Assembly (NCBI GenBank): GCA_035610835.1
Contig: CM069459.1
Span: forward strand, 28,911,570-28,975,569
Length of the DNA stretch: 64,000 bases
From: Ophiura sarsii
Lineage: Eukaryota; Echinodermata; Ophiuroidea; Amphilepidida; Ophiuridae
Reading direction: 5' to 3'
Position 1 is the first letter of the stretch. Each line of letters starts with the position of its first letter. The notes under the pieces were generated by a model. It saw only the letters and a list, made by a program, of their open reading frames with translations. It was not told the DNA's origin and made no database searches. Below are positions 1 to 10,505 of the stretch, piece by piece. The translations under genes were made by a program, and so were the position numbers.

Positions 1-790
1 GAGAATACACCTGTACGCTATCCAATCAACATGGCTGTACATCATGCTCAGCAAAACTAAATGTCATAGGTATGTAGCATATGATGAAGCGTGTTGGATG
101 GTTGAGGATTTAGCAAAAGCTGGAAGAAGTTGCCAAAATTGACCAAATATGGGGACTTTTAGTAGAAAAAGTCTTATTTGGGTTATTTTTAGACGAGAGA
201 GAATATACCTGTACGCTATCCAATCAACATGGCTGTACATCATGCTCAGCAAAACTAAATGTCTTAGGTGGCTAGCATATGTGACCGGTCGCGTCAAAAA
301 GGACATGTTGTCGGCAAACACAGTTTTGAGATAGAGGGCAATATATTTGGTGAAATATAAAGAAAATAATAGACAAAATATGCTTCTTCAATTCATATCT
401 TGTGATTACAAAGTCCGATTACATTCAACATGGTATCATTTCAAAGCTTAAAATGTTCTCTTTCAAGTCATACCAATAACTCAGAATTGACTCGGGCCTC
501 CAACATGTCCATTTTGACGTGACGGGTCACATATGATAAAGAGTGTTGCATGGTTGAGGAGTTAGCAAAACTTGACTTGACTAGTTTCCAGAATTGCCCA
601 AATTATTGGTACTTTTAGTGGCAAACGTGGTGTAAACAGTTACTTTTTAGACGAGAGAGTATACACCTGTACGCTATCCAATCAACATGGATGTACATCA
701 TGCTCAGCAAAACTTGATGTAGGTGGCAGGTGCCATGTGTTCAACAGTGATTGATGGTTGGGGAGGTAACAAAATCTTACAATACTTGGC
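1..790. repeat. Diverged repeat, three copies
   Basis: A core reading CCTGTACGCTATCCAATCAA recurs at about 10, 208 and 666, each followed by a near-identical stretch ending in ATCATGCTCAGCAAAAC. The flanks also match: a 'GTTGGATGGTTGAGGATTTAGC'-type segment precedes each of copies two and three. Unequal spacing (198 and 458 bases) indicates an old, decayed tandem or dispersed repeat that runs off the left edge of the window. The small open frames on both strands here lie in the repeat and are not convincing genes. From 791 to 1280 I see only AT-rich DNA without a recognisable gene. Confidence 0.7.
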
Positions 791-1280
791 AAAGTAGCCC
801 AACGCTAGCAAAAGTACCCTAACTGGTCTACTTTTTAGTCATCAAAGTAGTGAAGTCGGGTACTTTTATCACCTTATGTAGCCTTATTTGGGCTACCTTT
901 AAGGGGGAAATGTGTTACTAAAAAGCTACTTTTTAGGCATTGTACATCAATAAAGCAAATATATGTAGCAAAGAAAGACCATAGGCCTACCCCATTACAC
1001 CAGAAGTATGAATGTGATGTCAGTGCATATACAAGACAGACACTAATTTAATGAACCATTGCTATGATTTACATTTGATCTGTTCTATGGGCCCAACCAA
1101 CCCATTTAAAAAAAAGAAAATTGAAAATTGTTGCAATATTTAAGATCTGTTGTAATTTTCAAACAAAATTGAAAAAATTTCAGATTTTTTGGCAATTTTG
1201 AAAATTAAAATCAACAACATTTTCGCAAACCCCCCTTTTCCCCAAAAAATAACAACCCAAAACAAACAGAAACAAAAATG

Positions 1281-1343
1281 ACCGACCAACCGACCGACCG
1301 ACCGACCGACCGACCGACCGACCGACCGACCGACCGACCGACC
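1281..1343. repeat. (ACCG)n tetranucleotide microsatellite
   Basis: About fifteen head-to-tail ACCG units with one early ACCA variant. The flank (CCGACCCTACCTGAAAGG) resembles, in reverse complement, the terminus of the Harbinger-like element at 14194-17696, which also carries CCGACCGACC next to a CCCTTTC motif. The microsatellite may therefore have expanded from a copy of that terminus; this link is inference. Confidence 0.9.
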
Positions 1344-1455
1344 CTACCTGAAAGGTCTGTTTGCCCGTAGAACAGGGTTGAGGTGGTTTTTAGCCGCTAA
1401 ATTCATATTTTCTTTGGAATGTTCTTAAATATTTGTAAAACTTATCTTGTTCCAG

Positions 1456-2698
1456 ATCAAGCGACAGCTACATCAATCCCTACAGATGTGAATGCAACCC
1501 AATCCTCAGACAATTCTAAATCATCGCTATCTCGTAAAGTATCTCAACCTCTGAGTCTGCTCCAGCAATCTTCACAGGACTCGAGCGGAACAGGCAATGG
1601 AACTGGCAACCCTGGCTTCAAACCAATGACTTTAAATCCTAGTACATGCCCTACTGAAATCCCTACAAACACCTTGATACAACTCAAAAGTACTACTGCA
1701 ACTCCTGATCAAGATGACAATACTGCTCATACGAGAGATATAATTCATCCTGATACCGCAGCAACTGCTACTGACAATCCTATGTGCAATATAAACGAAC
1801 TATCGCCATCCCGGTGCTACAGATCTAGTATATCTAATTGCCAAAGCTATAATACACTATACCAGTACCCTATCTTGCCTTCAGTAAGTAACCCGAACAG
1901 TGCAATTGATGGAGAGTGTCGTGTTGGTGGACAATGTCATAGTAATGGACAATGTCCCGGTGACAGCCAATGTCTTGTTGGAGATCAATGTCTTTATGAA
2001 GAACAGATGTTCTTGAACAGGACAATACATCATGAAGAAGGTCAGGGACTACATCCTGTTGATAGCCAATGTTTTCTTGAACAACAATCTTTTGTTGAAG
2101 AACAATGTCTGGAAGAAGGACAAAGATTCGCCAATGTGACAAAAGTTCAAGAAGAAGTTCAACTATGCAAAGAAAACAGACATGTTACACACTCCAATCA
2201 ACACGGTATTGATGGCATCTCATTTCAAGGAGATAGCTGTATGGAAAAGCATTCCCTCCCAAGAGATAATCATTCCAGGCTAACAGATAACCATTCCAAA
2301 TTCACAGATAATCATTCCAAGTTAACAGATAATCATTCCAAGCCATCAGATACTTATTCAGTAGCAACAGATAATCATTCCGCATCTATGAATGATGCAG
2401 GAAGACCTACAACTCTCACTATGGACAGTGTCATAATGAGCAAGTGTGCTGACCCTGTGGACAATCTCACAGTTCAGCCAAATGCTTTCACCATGGACAA
2501 TGCAATTATCAACAAGTGTGCTAACCACAAAGACAATCTGGCAGTCAAACCGAATGCTATCAACTCGTACAATACCGTCGCACAATGCGCTAACCTTATA
2601 TCCAATCTCGTCATGATTGGCAGTACACAACATCCAGCCAGATCTGCTCTGCCTGATGTCAGTACCTTTCCGAGGAGGATGAGTCATGTACAAGCATG
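1456..2698 (+). CDS. Internal coding exon of an unrecognised low-complexity protein
   Basis: The frame is open from 1419 to a stop at 2700-2702. A good acceptor (TCTTGTTCCAG, ending 1455) and a consensus donor (CATG|GTAAGA, GT at 2699) bracket it, and the only in-frame stop lies inside the donor, so I read this as one internal exon of 1243 bases entering in phase 1 and leaving in phase 2. It encodes about 414 residues rich in Ser, Thr, Asn, Gln and Cys, with no transmembrane segment or recognised domain. Three internal repeat types are visible: short GxQC/DSQC steps (about 1915-2010), a 21-base repeat coding TDNHSKL-like heptapeptides (about 2266-2385), and a roughly 24-residue repeat (TMDxxIxxKCAxxxDNL, about 2418-2620). 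The first and last exons are not in the window. It could be the disordered part of a large scaffold protein; no function can be assigned. Confidence 0.6.
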
Positions 2699-2718
2699 GT
2701 AAGATACACATTTGTATG

Positions 2719-2970
2719 TACAGGGCGAGTCAGAAATAACGGGCACTTTTTCACAAAGCTGTCACAGAAGTTTTAGTCCTGCATATTTTGAATTCGACCA
2801 ATGCGTAATGTTACATCAATTTGATTAGAACCCGGTATTTTTATTTATTTATTTTGAAGGAAAGCCAGAATGTAGGTCTTTTTATCATTACCATTCGTTT
2901 TGAATATGTATGCCTAAAACCTTTGTGACGACTTCGTGAATGAAGTGCCCTGTCTTTCTGACTCACCTGA
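2719..2970. mobile_element. TA-flanked TIR element (CAGGGTGAGTCA family), copy 1
   Basis: The left end reads TACAGGGCGAGTCAGAAA and the right end is its degenerate inverse (TTTCTGACTCACCTG). The ends and interior (GAACCCGGTATTTTT) match the longer copy at 57656-58274. TA flanks and CAGGG termini fit non-autonomous Tc1/mariner-type elements. It lies directly behind the 1456-2698 exon, in what would be the next intron. No transposase is encoded. Confidence 0.7.
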
Positions 2971-3122
2971 AGTGCCAATAGTTATGAGCCTAATTATGTG
3001 CTGAAGGAATATTTGAAAGCCAATATAAAATGAGGAACCTCTATTTTATCTTCTGTTGATAATTAATTCATTATATTAGAGGTTAATGACTGTATATCAA
3101 GTGTTAGAGATTGTGGAAATTC

Positions 3123-4017
3123 TTAACACTTTCCACACGGCTATTAGTTTCACCATAGATTTGTCAGAAACCTTTCCTAACTTCGAAGTCTATCTAATTC
3201 GTCGATACCTTGACCAGCCAACAACTGAAAGACTAATCCATGCTTTTGTGACATGTCGACTTGATAATTGTAACAGTCTGCTATTTGCTCTTCCTGAAAC
3301 GCAGATCTCAAAACTTCAACGCATACAAAATTCAGCTGCTCGACTTGTTACTCTCTCCAAGATTCGCTGTCACATTTCCCCTGTCCTTCGTGACTTACAC
3401 TGGTTACCAAATCAAATCATGCATTATGTTCAAGATTCTTCTATTAACTTTTAAATGTTCTCGTGGACTTGCACCTATGTACCTCCAAGATCTCATACAA
3501 CATTACAAGCCCACACGTAATCTCCGTTCTCGCTCACAATATCTTCTTGCTCATGTTTCTTCACCTTCGACATCATATGGACGCCGTTCTTTTCAAGATG
3601 CTTCTGCTGAACTTTGGAATCAATTACCATATCATGTTAAATCAGCCAAAACTCTTGAACAGTTCAAATCATCACTAAAAACTTACCTATTTAATGTTAA
3701 TGCATGATTTTCCTTTTTGTCATGTCTTTTGTTACTACTACATGTATAGTTTTGTATATTTGCGTTTCTGTTTTATTTGTTATAGCGCATAGGGACTTAA
3801 TTGTGTTATGCGCTCAATAAGCATGGTTTTATTATTATTATTATTATTATCTCAAGGATAACTGAACCAATACTAGGCATGTTTTTACTTATTCTAATGC
3901 ATTTTTCATGGTGATTCCAATTATGGTGATGGCACCCAATAATTCTGACATTTTTTAAACATTTTGTGCAATTTTTGAACTGTCCTCTGCAGACGACTGC
4001 AGCATGGAAATGCTTAA
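3123..4017. mobile_element. TTAA-flanked MITE, copy 1, split by a LINE fragment
   Basis: Left end TTAACACTTTCCACACGGC; degenerate right end GCATGGAAATGCTTAA. The interior follows the same family as 28554-28800 and 51810-52056 (ATGCATTTTTCATGGTGATT, CTGCAGACGAC). The element breaks at about 3193 and resumes at 3851 with CTCAAGGATAACTGAACC; without the inserted LINE it would be about 238 bp, close to the 247 bp of intact copies. TTAA duplications are the hallmark of piggyBac-type transposition. Confidence 0.75.
3194..3850 (+). pseudogene. CR1/L2-type LINE 3' fragment, frameshifted reverse-transcriptase C-terminus
   Basis: Two overlapping frames (to about 3410, then about 3405-3707) encode the typical region behind the RT palm domain of CR1/L2/Crack-like LINEs: RLDNCNSLLFALP, LQRIQNSAARLV, HISPVLRDLHWLP, then a one-frame shift, LLLTFKCSRGLAP, SYGRRSFQDASAELWNQLP and FKSSLKTYLF before the stop. 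The element ends in GCGC-rich 3' UTR and a (TTA)n tail at about 3828-3850. It is 5'-truncated, frameshifted and inactive. It inserted into a TTAA-flanked MITE; a possible short duplication TATCT is seen at 3191-3195 and 3849-3853. Confidence 0.9.
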
Positions 4018-4751
4018 CATTTCACTTTGGTACCAAGGAATTTCCATAGGGGTACAGCCCTAGTGAAATTCCAACATCTGAAGGCAGAATGATAAGAATG
4101 TTCACAGAACCTTATTTATCAATTAGACCAATAGACCAAAGTCATTAGACCAACGTCATTAACCTCATTTAATTAAAAGATAATTGATTGAATCAGTGCT
4201 TAAAAAAACCATGAAATTTGTTTTGTTTTTTCAACATTTATTTTACATCTCCGGGTGACTAGTCAAACTGCCTTCTAAGAAAACTGTACTTGATAGTACC
4301 AACCAATTCCCAGTGGTTGACTGTGCAATTAGCAACATGCAAGTAACGAACGGATGCATGTCACATGAGGTTGACCTCGCGTAAAAGTATGCGAGGTCAA
4401 CCTCACCCCAAAAACGGTGCAACGGACATTAGTGGTGCGCAATGTGTAAGCTCGACCTCACGGCTCTGATTGGTTAGCAGCATTTTTCCGAGTTTCAAGC
4501 ACGCGTATTGAGCCGATTGAAGTGCACCCGCGTATGTAGGGCTGTGACTAGGAGAATATGTGCCGTAAGTCTATTGAATGTGCATTGTCATTGAGACAAG
4601 ACACACACTATGGGGAAGTCTAGGCTTATCAGAATAATTTGATTTGTATGCCAAATACATAGATTGTTGTCATTTTGATTAATGAAAAGTGTTTTAAAAA
4701 TTCATGTCAACTGAGGTTACAGTTAGTGCTCACTATTAATTTGATAACAAG
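4018..4751. other. Non-coding interval
   Basis: No supported gene. It contains a perfect hairpin (4366-4405), listed separately, and otherwise unremarkable AT-rich DNA. Confidence 0.6.
4366..4405. repeat. Perfect 15-bp inverted repeat with 10-nt loop
   Basis: TGAGGTTGACCTCGC and its exact complement GCGAGGTCAACCTCA are separated by GTAAAAGTAT. Each arm carries an AGGTCA half-site sequence, the core bound by many nuclear receptors; function is unproven. Confidence 0.85.
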
Positions 4752-5112
4752 TTAAAGGTATGTTCCGATCACTTTTTTGGGGCTATGATTTTTTTGCATC
4801 AAGATATTTTGATAATCAGAAGAATCTCCATATTTTTCTCATTATGTCTGTAAAATCTTAGAGGCCAGAAATGTTCCATTTAGAAATTATAGGCTAAAAT
4901 GTGGTGAATTACTGTCAAAGGTGGTTAACCACCAACCAGTTTGTGTATAACTCAATGGGCAAATGGTTTGTGACCGTGCGCTTCTAAAAATAGAACCATT
5001 GGAGTTATGCAACTTAAACGTTGGAATGCGACAATTTTAGGGATGACCTTTCATGTTAAATAGAAAACATCAAGTTGAAAATCGGGCCAGCAATCGGAAC
5101 ATCTACCTTTAA
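4752..5112. mobile_element. TTAA-flanked TIR element, AGGTATGTTCCGATC family
   Basis: TTAA then AGGTATGTTCCGAT at the left, and ATCGGAACATCTACCT then TTAA at the right, give an imperfect TIR of about 16 bp and a 361-bp unit including both TTAA copies. No coding capacity. It abuts the satellite progenitor repeat, whose recognisable sequence begins just after the right TTAA. Confidence 0.7.
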
Positions 5113-5690
5113 GATTTTGGATCCATTGTTCACTGTTTATAACACGCACACTAGATCAGTACTGCAAATTGTCACACAAAAATGAACCACAAAGCCGAGG
5201 TATGTAAACCAATACCAGAGTCGTGAGTAGGAATGAAGTCTTAGGCACATAGTCAGTGACGTACCGACCGGGGGGCAGGGGGGGGCAAGTTGCCCCCCCC
5301 CTGGCTCCAAATACCGGGACGCTAAAAATTCTCATAAGGAAAAAAAATAGGACCTAGGCCGAAAACACTGAGGATTGGGCATGATTTGTTGATTGTTGTG
5401 CTTTTTGGGCTGCAAAATTTTGTGACCGTGCGAAATTTTGTGACCGTGCGAAATTTTGTGACCGTGCGAATTTTTTTGACCCTACCGCCCCCCCCCCCCC
5501 CCACTTACGTGAAATTCACGAGGTGACTGACTGGGAAAATATTTGGGGCAACCTCTTACGAAAATTTTCGCCGGGACGACATACTTCTGCCCCCCTGGCT
5601 CACATGCCGCGGTACGCCCCTGCACATAGTGACTGCACCAGCCATAGAACTCAGCAGGTGTCAAAGAGTTTGGGGGTGGGGGATGTTAGG
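5113..5690. repeat. Remnant of the ~425-bp satellite progenitor, split by a hAT-like element
   Basis: GGATCCATTGTTCACTGTTT, then GTCACACAAAAATGAACC and CCAGAGTCGTG...GGAATGAAGTC, recur in the same order at 13550-14130 and, in part, in every unit of the 192-bp array; the last part also recurs in the 97-bp array. The segment is interrupted at 5254-5622 and resumes with ACTGCACCAGCCATAGAACT before passing into the 49-57 bp array. Confidence 0.8.
5254..5622. mobile_element. hAT-like MITE with 8-bp target duplication
   Basis: CACATAGT is present on both sides (5246-5253 and 5623-5630). The element begins CAGTGACGTACCG and ends GCGGTACGCCCCTG, i.e. imperfect TIRs of the CAGGGGCGTACC type seen in hAT elements. 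The 192-bp array unit provides the empty site. Inside are a G/C homopolymer pair (about 5270-5300), an 18-bp repeat AAATTTTGTGACCGTGCG in three copies (5415-5468) and a poly-C tract near 5490. No transposase; open frames here are chance. Confidence 0.8.
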
Positions 5691-7148
5691 TGCAATAGGG
5701 AAGGAATTCAAATGAGAATGTAGTTGTGATTTATTATAATGCAATAGAGAAGGAATTCAAATGAGAATGTAGTTGTGATTTATTATAATATAATAGGGAA
5801 GGGATTCAAATGAGAATGTAGTTGTGATTTATTATAATATAATAGAGAAGGGATTCAAATGAGAATGTAGTTGTGATTTATTATAATATAATAGAGAAGG
5901 GATTCAAATGAGAATGTAGTTGTGATTTATTATAATATAATAGGGAAGGGATTCAAATGAGAATGTAGTTGTGATTTATTATAATATAATAGAGAAGGGA
6001 TTCAAATGAGAATGTAGTTGTGATTTATTATAATATAATAGAGAAGGGATTCAAATGTGATTTATTATTATATAATATTAATAGAGAAGGGATTCAAATG
6101 AGAATGTAGTTGTGATTTATTATAATATAATATTAATAGAGAAGGGATTCAAATGAGAATGTAGTTGTGATTTATTATAATATAATATTAATAGAGAAGG
6201 GATTCAAATGAGAATGTAGTTGTGATTTATTATAATATAATAGGGAAGGGATTCAAATGAGAATGTAGTTGTGATTTATTATAATATAATATTAATAGAG
6301 AAGGGATTCAAATGAGAATGTAGTTGTGATTTATTATAATATAATATTAATAGAGAAGGGATTCAAATGAGAATGTAGTTGTGATTTATTATAATATAAT
6401 ATTAATAGAGAAGGGATTCAAATGAGAATGTAGTTGTGATTTATTATAATATAATAGGGAAGGGATTCAAATGAGAATGTAGTTGTGATTTATTATAATA
6501 TAATATTAATAGAGAAGGGATTCAAATGAGAATGTAGTTGTGATTTATTATAATATAATAGGGAAGGGATTCAAATGAGAATGTAGTTGTGATTTATTAT
6601 AATATAATAGAGAAGGGATTCAAATGAGAATGTAGTTGTGATTTATTATAATATAATATTAATAGAGAAGGGATTCAAATGAGAATGTAGTTGTGATTTA
6701 TTATAATATAATAGAGAAGGGATTCAAATGAGAATGTAGTTGTGATTTATTATAATATAATATTAATAGAGAAGGGATTCAAATGAGAATGTAGTTGTGA
6801 TTTATTATAATATAATAGGGAAGGGATTCAAATGAGAATGTAGTTGTGATTTATTATAATATAATATTAATAGAGAAGGGATTCAAATGAGAATGTAGTT
6901 GTGATTTATTATAATATAATATTAATAGAGAAGGGATTCAAATGAGAATGTAGAATTGTGATTTATTATAATATAATATTAATAGAGAAGGGATTCAAAT
7001 GAGAATGTAGAATTGTGATTTATTATAATATAATATTAATAGAGAAGGGATTCAAATGAGAATGTAGAATTGTGATTTATTATAATATAATATTAATAGA
7101 GAAGGGATTCAAATGAGAATGTAGAATTGTGATTTATTATAATATAAT
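5691..7148. repeat. AT-rich satellite array A, left block (49-57 bp units)
   Basis: Head-to-tail units of AGAGAAGGGATTCAAATGAG followed by AATGTAGTTGTGATTTATT and ATAATATAAT. Unit types differ by an optional ATTAAT insertion and by GTAGTTGTG versus GTAGAATTGTG, giving about 49, 55 or 57 bases. The last few units before the LINE are all the GTAGAATTGTG type. The same sequence occurs once in the progenitor at 13881-13925. No coding function. Confidence 0.97.
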
Positions 7149-10100
7149 TTACTTGCTTTCATACAAAACATCTCCACCAGGGACAGAATTTGTGACTGAT
7201 TGTGGTATTGATGAGCATGTATGCAAGTATTTAGCATCTTTACATTTACTCAATGAACCGTGTCCCTTTCATCAATGTTGTCAACCAACTCCCAATATAG
7301 CTGTAAAGCGTAAGCGCTGGAACAAAAGAGGAAAGGGCCGTTCAATTAGAGGAGGTCTACACATCAGGAGACATATACCAGTCTTTTTTGGGAATCGCCC
7401 CCCTCCCCAAAATACTAACGCAAATGACTGCCCACAAACTTTGACTGACATCCCATTTGCTGCAAGCAAACCCCCCTGCTTTGACTCACGCCATGTGAAA
7501 ATGCCAGTGATTTTCTTAACCAACGCACAGTCATTAAATAACAAATTTGATGAAGCTAAGATAATCTTTGACCAGCAAGCTGTGGACATAGGGGTTATTA
7601 CAGAATCTTGGTTTAAGCCAGATGTTCCATCAGAGCTACTGAACATTTCAGGATACAATTTGTTCTCTGAATGCCGTGACAAAAAACGAGGCGGTGGCGT
7701 GGCCATTTACGTTAATAACCAGATTCCTGCAAGTAAAATTGACTGCGTCGAGATCCCTAATGAGCTTGAATGTGTGTGGGTTAAGGTACGTCCCAAACGA
7801 CTACCACGTGGAATTTCAGCGATTGCTATTTGTGCCGTATACATTGTCACAGATTCTCCATATCAGAACTTGCTTGAAGAGCATCTGCTGCACACTATTG
7901 ACAGTCTTCGTACGAAATATCCTGACATTGGTATAGTCATTCTTGGTGATTTTAATCGAATGAATGTTAATCCCGTCCTTAGAGGAAATGATCTAAAACA
8001 GCTTATTGATTTCCCTACCCGTAAAGAAGCCACTCTTGATCTTGTCCTTACAAATCATGTGCTTAATGCGCAGTACTGTAAACCTACTGCTTTGTCGCCT
8101 ATTGGTTACAGTGACCATGTTTGCATCCTGTGGAAGCCCAAAAATCATATCAAAAAGGCTAAAAACCAACACAAGACCAAGGTTTCACGCCCTATTTGTG
8201 AATCTGGCATTCGCACATTTGGTGTATGGGCACAGGATCAAGATTGGCTTCAGGTATTGGATACTTTTGGTACGCAAAATAAAATTGACACTTTTTATAC
8301 TATGCTGGACACTACCATCAAGTCTTGTTTTCCATTAAAGAAAACAAAGTTGCACTGCAACGACAAGCCGTGGCTGACCCCCTACATTAAATTGCTCATT
8401 ACTGAACGCCAAACAGCTTTTGCCAAAAATGACCTTCAACAGTGGCGTAAATTAAGGAACTCGGTTAAAAGAGAAATTGAAAAGGCTAAATCAAACTACC
8501 ACACAACCAGAATCCGGGACTTGCAAAAGACTGAGCCAAGAAAATGGCACCAACAAATAAGAACAGTTACTAATGCTACTAAATCTGACCTCAGCATAAA
8601 GATCCAGGGTATCGAGGATAACGATTTCAAAAGCATTGCTAATGCTATTAACTCAAAATTTGCGAAAGTATCCGAGGTTCTTGAACCTCTTGATTTTAGT
8701 CGATTACCTTCATATTTACCTGCCAAGGAAGCTGCTCCTCAGTTGTACCCATGGGATGTTTATGCTGAACTAAAAAAATTGAAATCTGCAAAAGCTTGTG
8801 GTCCTGATCAAATTCCACCAAAATTGGTAAAGGAGTTTGCGTATGAATTAAGTGTACCACTTACAGATATTCTAAATTCCTCCTACAGGGAAGGCTATGT
8901 GCCTGTTCAGTGGAAACAAGCTATTGTGGTTCCTATTCCCAAGCAACAACCACCAAGTATTGATAAACTTAGACCAGTTTCCCTCACTTCAATATTTGCT
9001 AAAATTGCAGAAGGTTTTATTACTAAGTGGGTGCTTGAGGATGTTGACCATGGTATTGATCTCAGACAATTTGGCAATGTCAAAGGAGTTTCAACTACTC
9101 ATTATCTGGTTTCGTTGGTTCATTTCCTGTTTCAGGGTGCGGAGAAGAGTCGCAATATTGGAACGGTGGTACTTACGGATTTCTCTAAGGCATTTGACCT
9201 AGTTGATCACACCCTTCTAATTGGTAAGATCATTGACATTGGAGTTCGTAGGTCCATCGTTCCATGGATTTGCGACTTTCTTCGCAACCGGCAACAGTGT
9301 GTCAGGTATAACGATGTTCTTTCAGACTATACTAAATTGCACGGTGGTGTTCCTCAGGGTACAAAACTAGGCCCAATTGGATTTCAGATTTTAATTAATG
9401 ATGCTGCACTTAATTCTGGGAGTAAATGTCTGAAGTATGTTGATGATTTGAGTTTCGCTGAAAATTATAATGGATACCAAACAAGTACAATCCAAGATGA
9501 TCTTGACAATTTTACAAAATGGGCTTCGGACAACAACCTGAAATTAAATCCCACTAAGTGCCAAGGACTCCAAATTGCCTTTTCTAAACAACCACCACCA
9601 CTACGCGACTTAAGAATTGGTACTGAACCACTTGCATATGTCACTGAAGCTAAAGTTCTTGGTGTGCGCATCCAAAACAACCTTAAATGGGATGTCCAGG
9701 TGGACAGTACGTTGAAAAAAGCTAATTCCCGTTTGTTTATGCTTCGGACTTTAAAACGTTTCGGTTTCACCAAAGATGAGCTCAGTGTTGTATATAGTGG
9801 ATATGTCAGACCAATTCTTGAGTACGCCGATGTGGTATGGCACTCGAGTGTTTCAGCTACTCAGTCTCAACAAATAGAATCAACTCAAAAAAGGGCATGC
9901 AGAATAATCCTTGGCCGTAATTATACTTCTTACGAGGATGCTTTAAACATTTGCAAATTTGACACCCTCTCTGGTAGACGTGAAGGGCACTGTCTTAGGT
10001 TTGCCGAAGGGCTTTCCAAATCAAATCGCACCAGTTCCCTAATACCGCCTACCAGAGGGGAGTGCCATGGTCGTATTTTACGCAATAATAGTGAGATTTC

Positions 10101-10173
10101 TCAGCTGCCAGCCAGGACTAATAGGTTCAAAAACAGTCCTGTGCCGTATTTTGTGCAGCTTTTAAATAAATAG
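7129..10173 (+). CDS. Intact LINE ORF2-type polyprotein: AP-like endonuclease and reverse transcriptase
   Basis: One uninterrupted frame of 1014 codons. Residues 1-7 derive from the flanking satellite, so the listed ATG is fortuitous and the element's own start was probably lost by 5' truncation or lies within about 125 codons. A basic region (about 60-90) precedes an endonuclease/exonuclease/phosphatase domain (about 125-335) with NAQS (132), ITESW (157), GDFN (273) and YSDH (327). A linker leads to the RT (about 545-800): GPDQIPP, RPVSL, TDFSKAFD (684), GGVPQGTKLGP (739) and the catalytic YVDD (770). The C-terminal part has the CR1-type thumb/tail (KRACRIILG). The domain order and GVPQGTKLGP motif fit the CR1/Jockey group. 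It nicks DNA and reverse-transcribes its RNA at the nick. No ORF1 is present. Confidence 0.93.
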   Translation: MIYYNIIYLLSYKTSPPGTEFVTDCGIDEHVCKYLASLHLLNEPCPFHQCCQPTPNIAVKRKRWNKRGKGRSIRGGLHIRRHIPVFFGNRPPPQNTNANDCPQTLTDIPFAASKPPCFDSRHVKMPVIFLTNAQSLNNKFDEAKIIFDQQAVDIGVITESWFKPDVPSELLNISGYNLFSECRDKKRGGGVAIYVNNQIPASKIDCVEIPNELECVWVKVRPKRLPRGISAIAICAVYIVTDSPYQNLLEEHLLHTIDSLRTKYPDIGIVILGDFNRMNVNPVLRGNDLKQLIDFPTRKEATLDLVLTNHVLNAQYCKPTALSPIGYSDHVCILWKPKNHIKKAKNQHKTKVSRPICESGIRTFGVWAQDQDWLQVLDTFGTQNKIDTFYTMLDTTIKSCFPLKKTKLHCNDKPWLTPYIKLLITERQTAFAKNDLQQWRKLRNSVKREIEKAKSNYHTTRIRDLQKTEPRKWHQQIRTVTNATKSDLSIKIQGIEDNDFKSIANAINSKFAKVSEVLEPLDFSRLPSYLPAKEAAPQLYPWDVYAELKKLKSAKACGPDQIPPKLVKEFAYELSVPLTDILNSSYREGYVPVQWKQAIVVPIPKQQPPSIDKLRPVSLTSIFAKIAEGFITKWVLEDVDHGIDLRQFGNVKGVSTTHYLVSLVHFLFQGAEKSRNIGTVVLTDFSKAFDLVDHTLLIGKIIDIGVRRSIVPWICDFLRNRQQCVRYNDVLSDYTKLHGGVPQGTKLGPIGFQILINDAALNSGSKCLKYVDDLSFAENYNGYQTSTIQDDLDNFTKWASDNNLKLNPTKCQGLQIAFSKQPPPLRDLRIGTEPLAYVTEAKVLGVRIQNNLKWDVQVDSTLKKANSRLFMLRTLKRFGFTKDELSVVYSGYVRPILEYADVVWHSSVSATQSQQIESTQKRACRIILGRNYTSYEDALNICKFDTLSGRREGHCLRFAEGLSKSNRTSSLIPPTRGECHGRILRNNSEISQLPARTNRFKNSPVPYFVQLLNK

Positions 10174-10505
10174 GCCCAGGATTTTTCTGCACCCACTTCT
10201 ATTTTTATAATGGTATTTGCTATGTACATAATGCAATTTTAAAAAATATCTATAATGTGCAATATTTTCTTCTATATTAATTAATCACATAATTACCATG
10301 CCTTGTTCTTCGGCGTTTTTCAATGTTTTATACCATATCATATTGTTGATGTTTTTATCTATAATGTGCAATATTCTCTTTTATATTAATTAATAAGTTC
10401 CTTGTCTTGTTTTTCAATGTTTTTATCATGTAAATTTCATGCAATTTGGCCTTAGGGCCACGACTGTGAAATGTTAATAAAATCAATTCAATTCAATTCA
10501 ATTCA
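7149..10505 (+). mobile_element. Near-full LINE insertion inside satellite array A
   Basis: Satellite sequence stops at about 7148 and resumes at about 10506 within the same unit type, so the boundaries are clear. The 3' UTR (10174 on) has an ATGTTAATAAAATC polyadenylation-like signal at about 10472 and ends in a pentanucleotide tail of repeated ATTCA (about 10483-10505). The short 3' UTR contains a duplicated ATAATGTGCAATATT motif (about 10250 and 10360). A target duplication cannot be resolved because the satellite is repetitive; at most a few AT bases are shared. The element is probably 5'-truncated, since ORF1 and a 5' UTR are missing. Confidence 0.9.
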
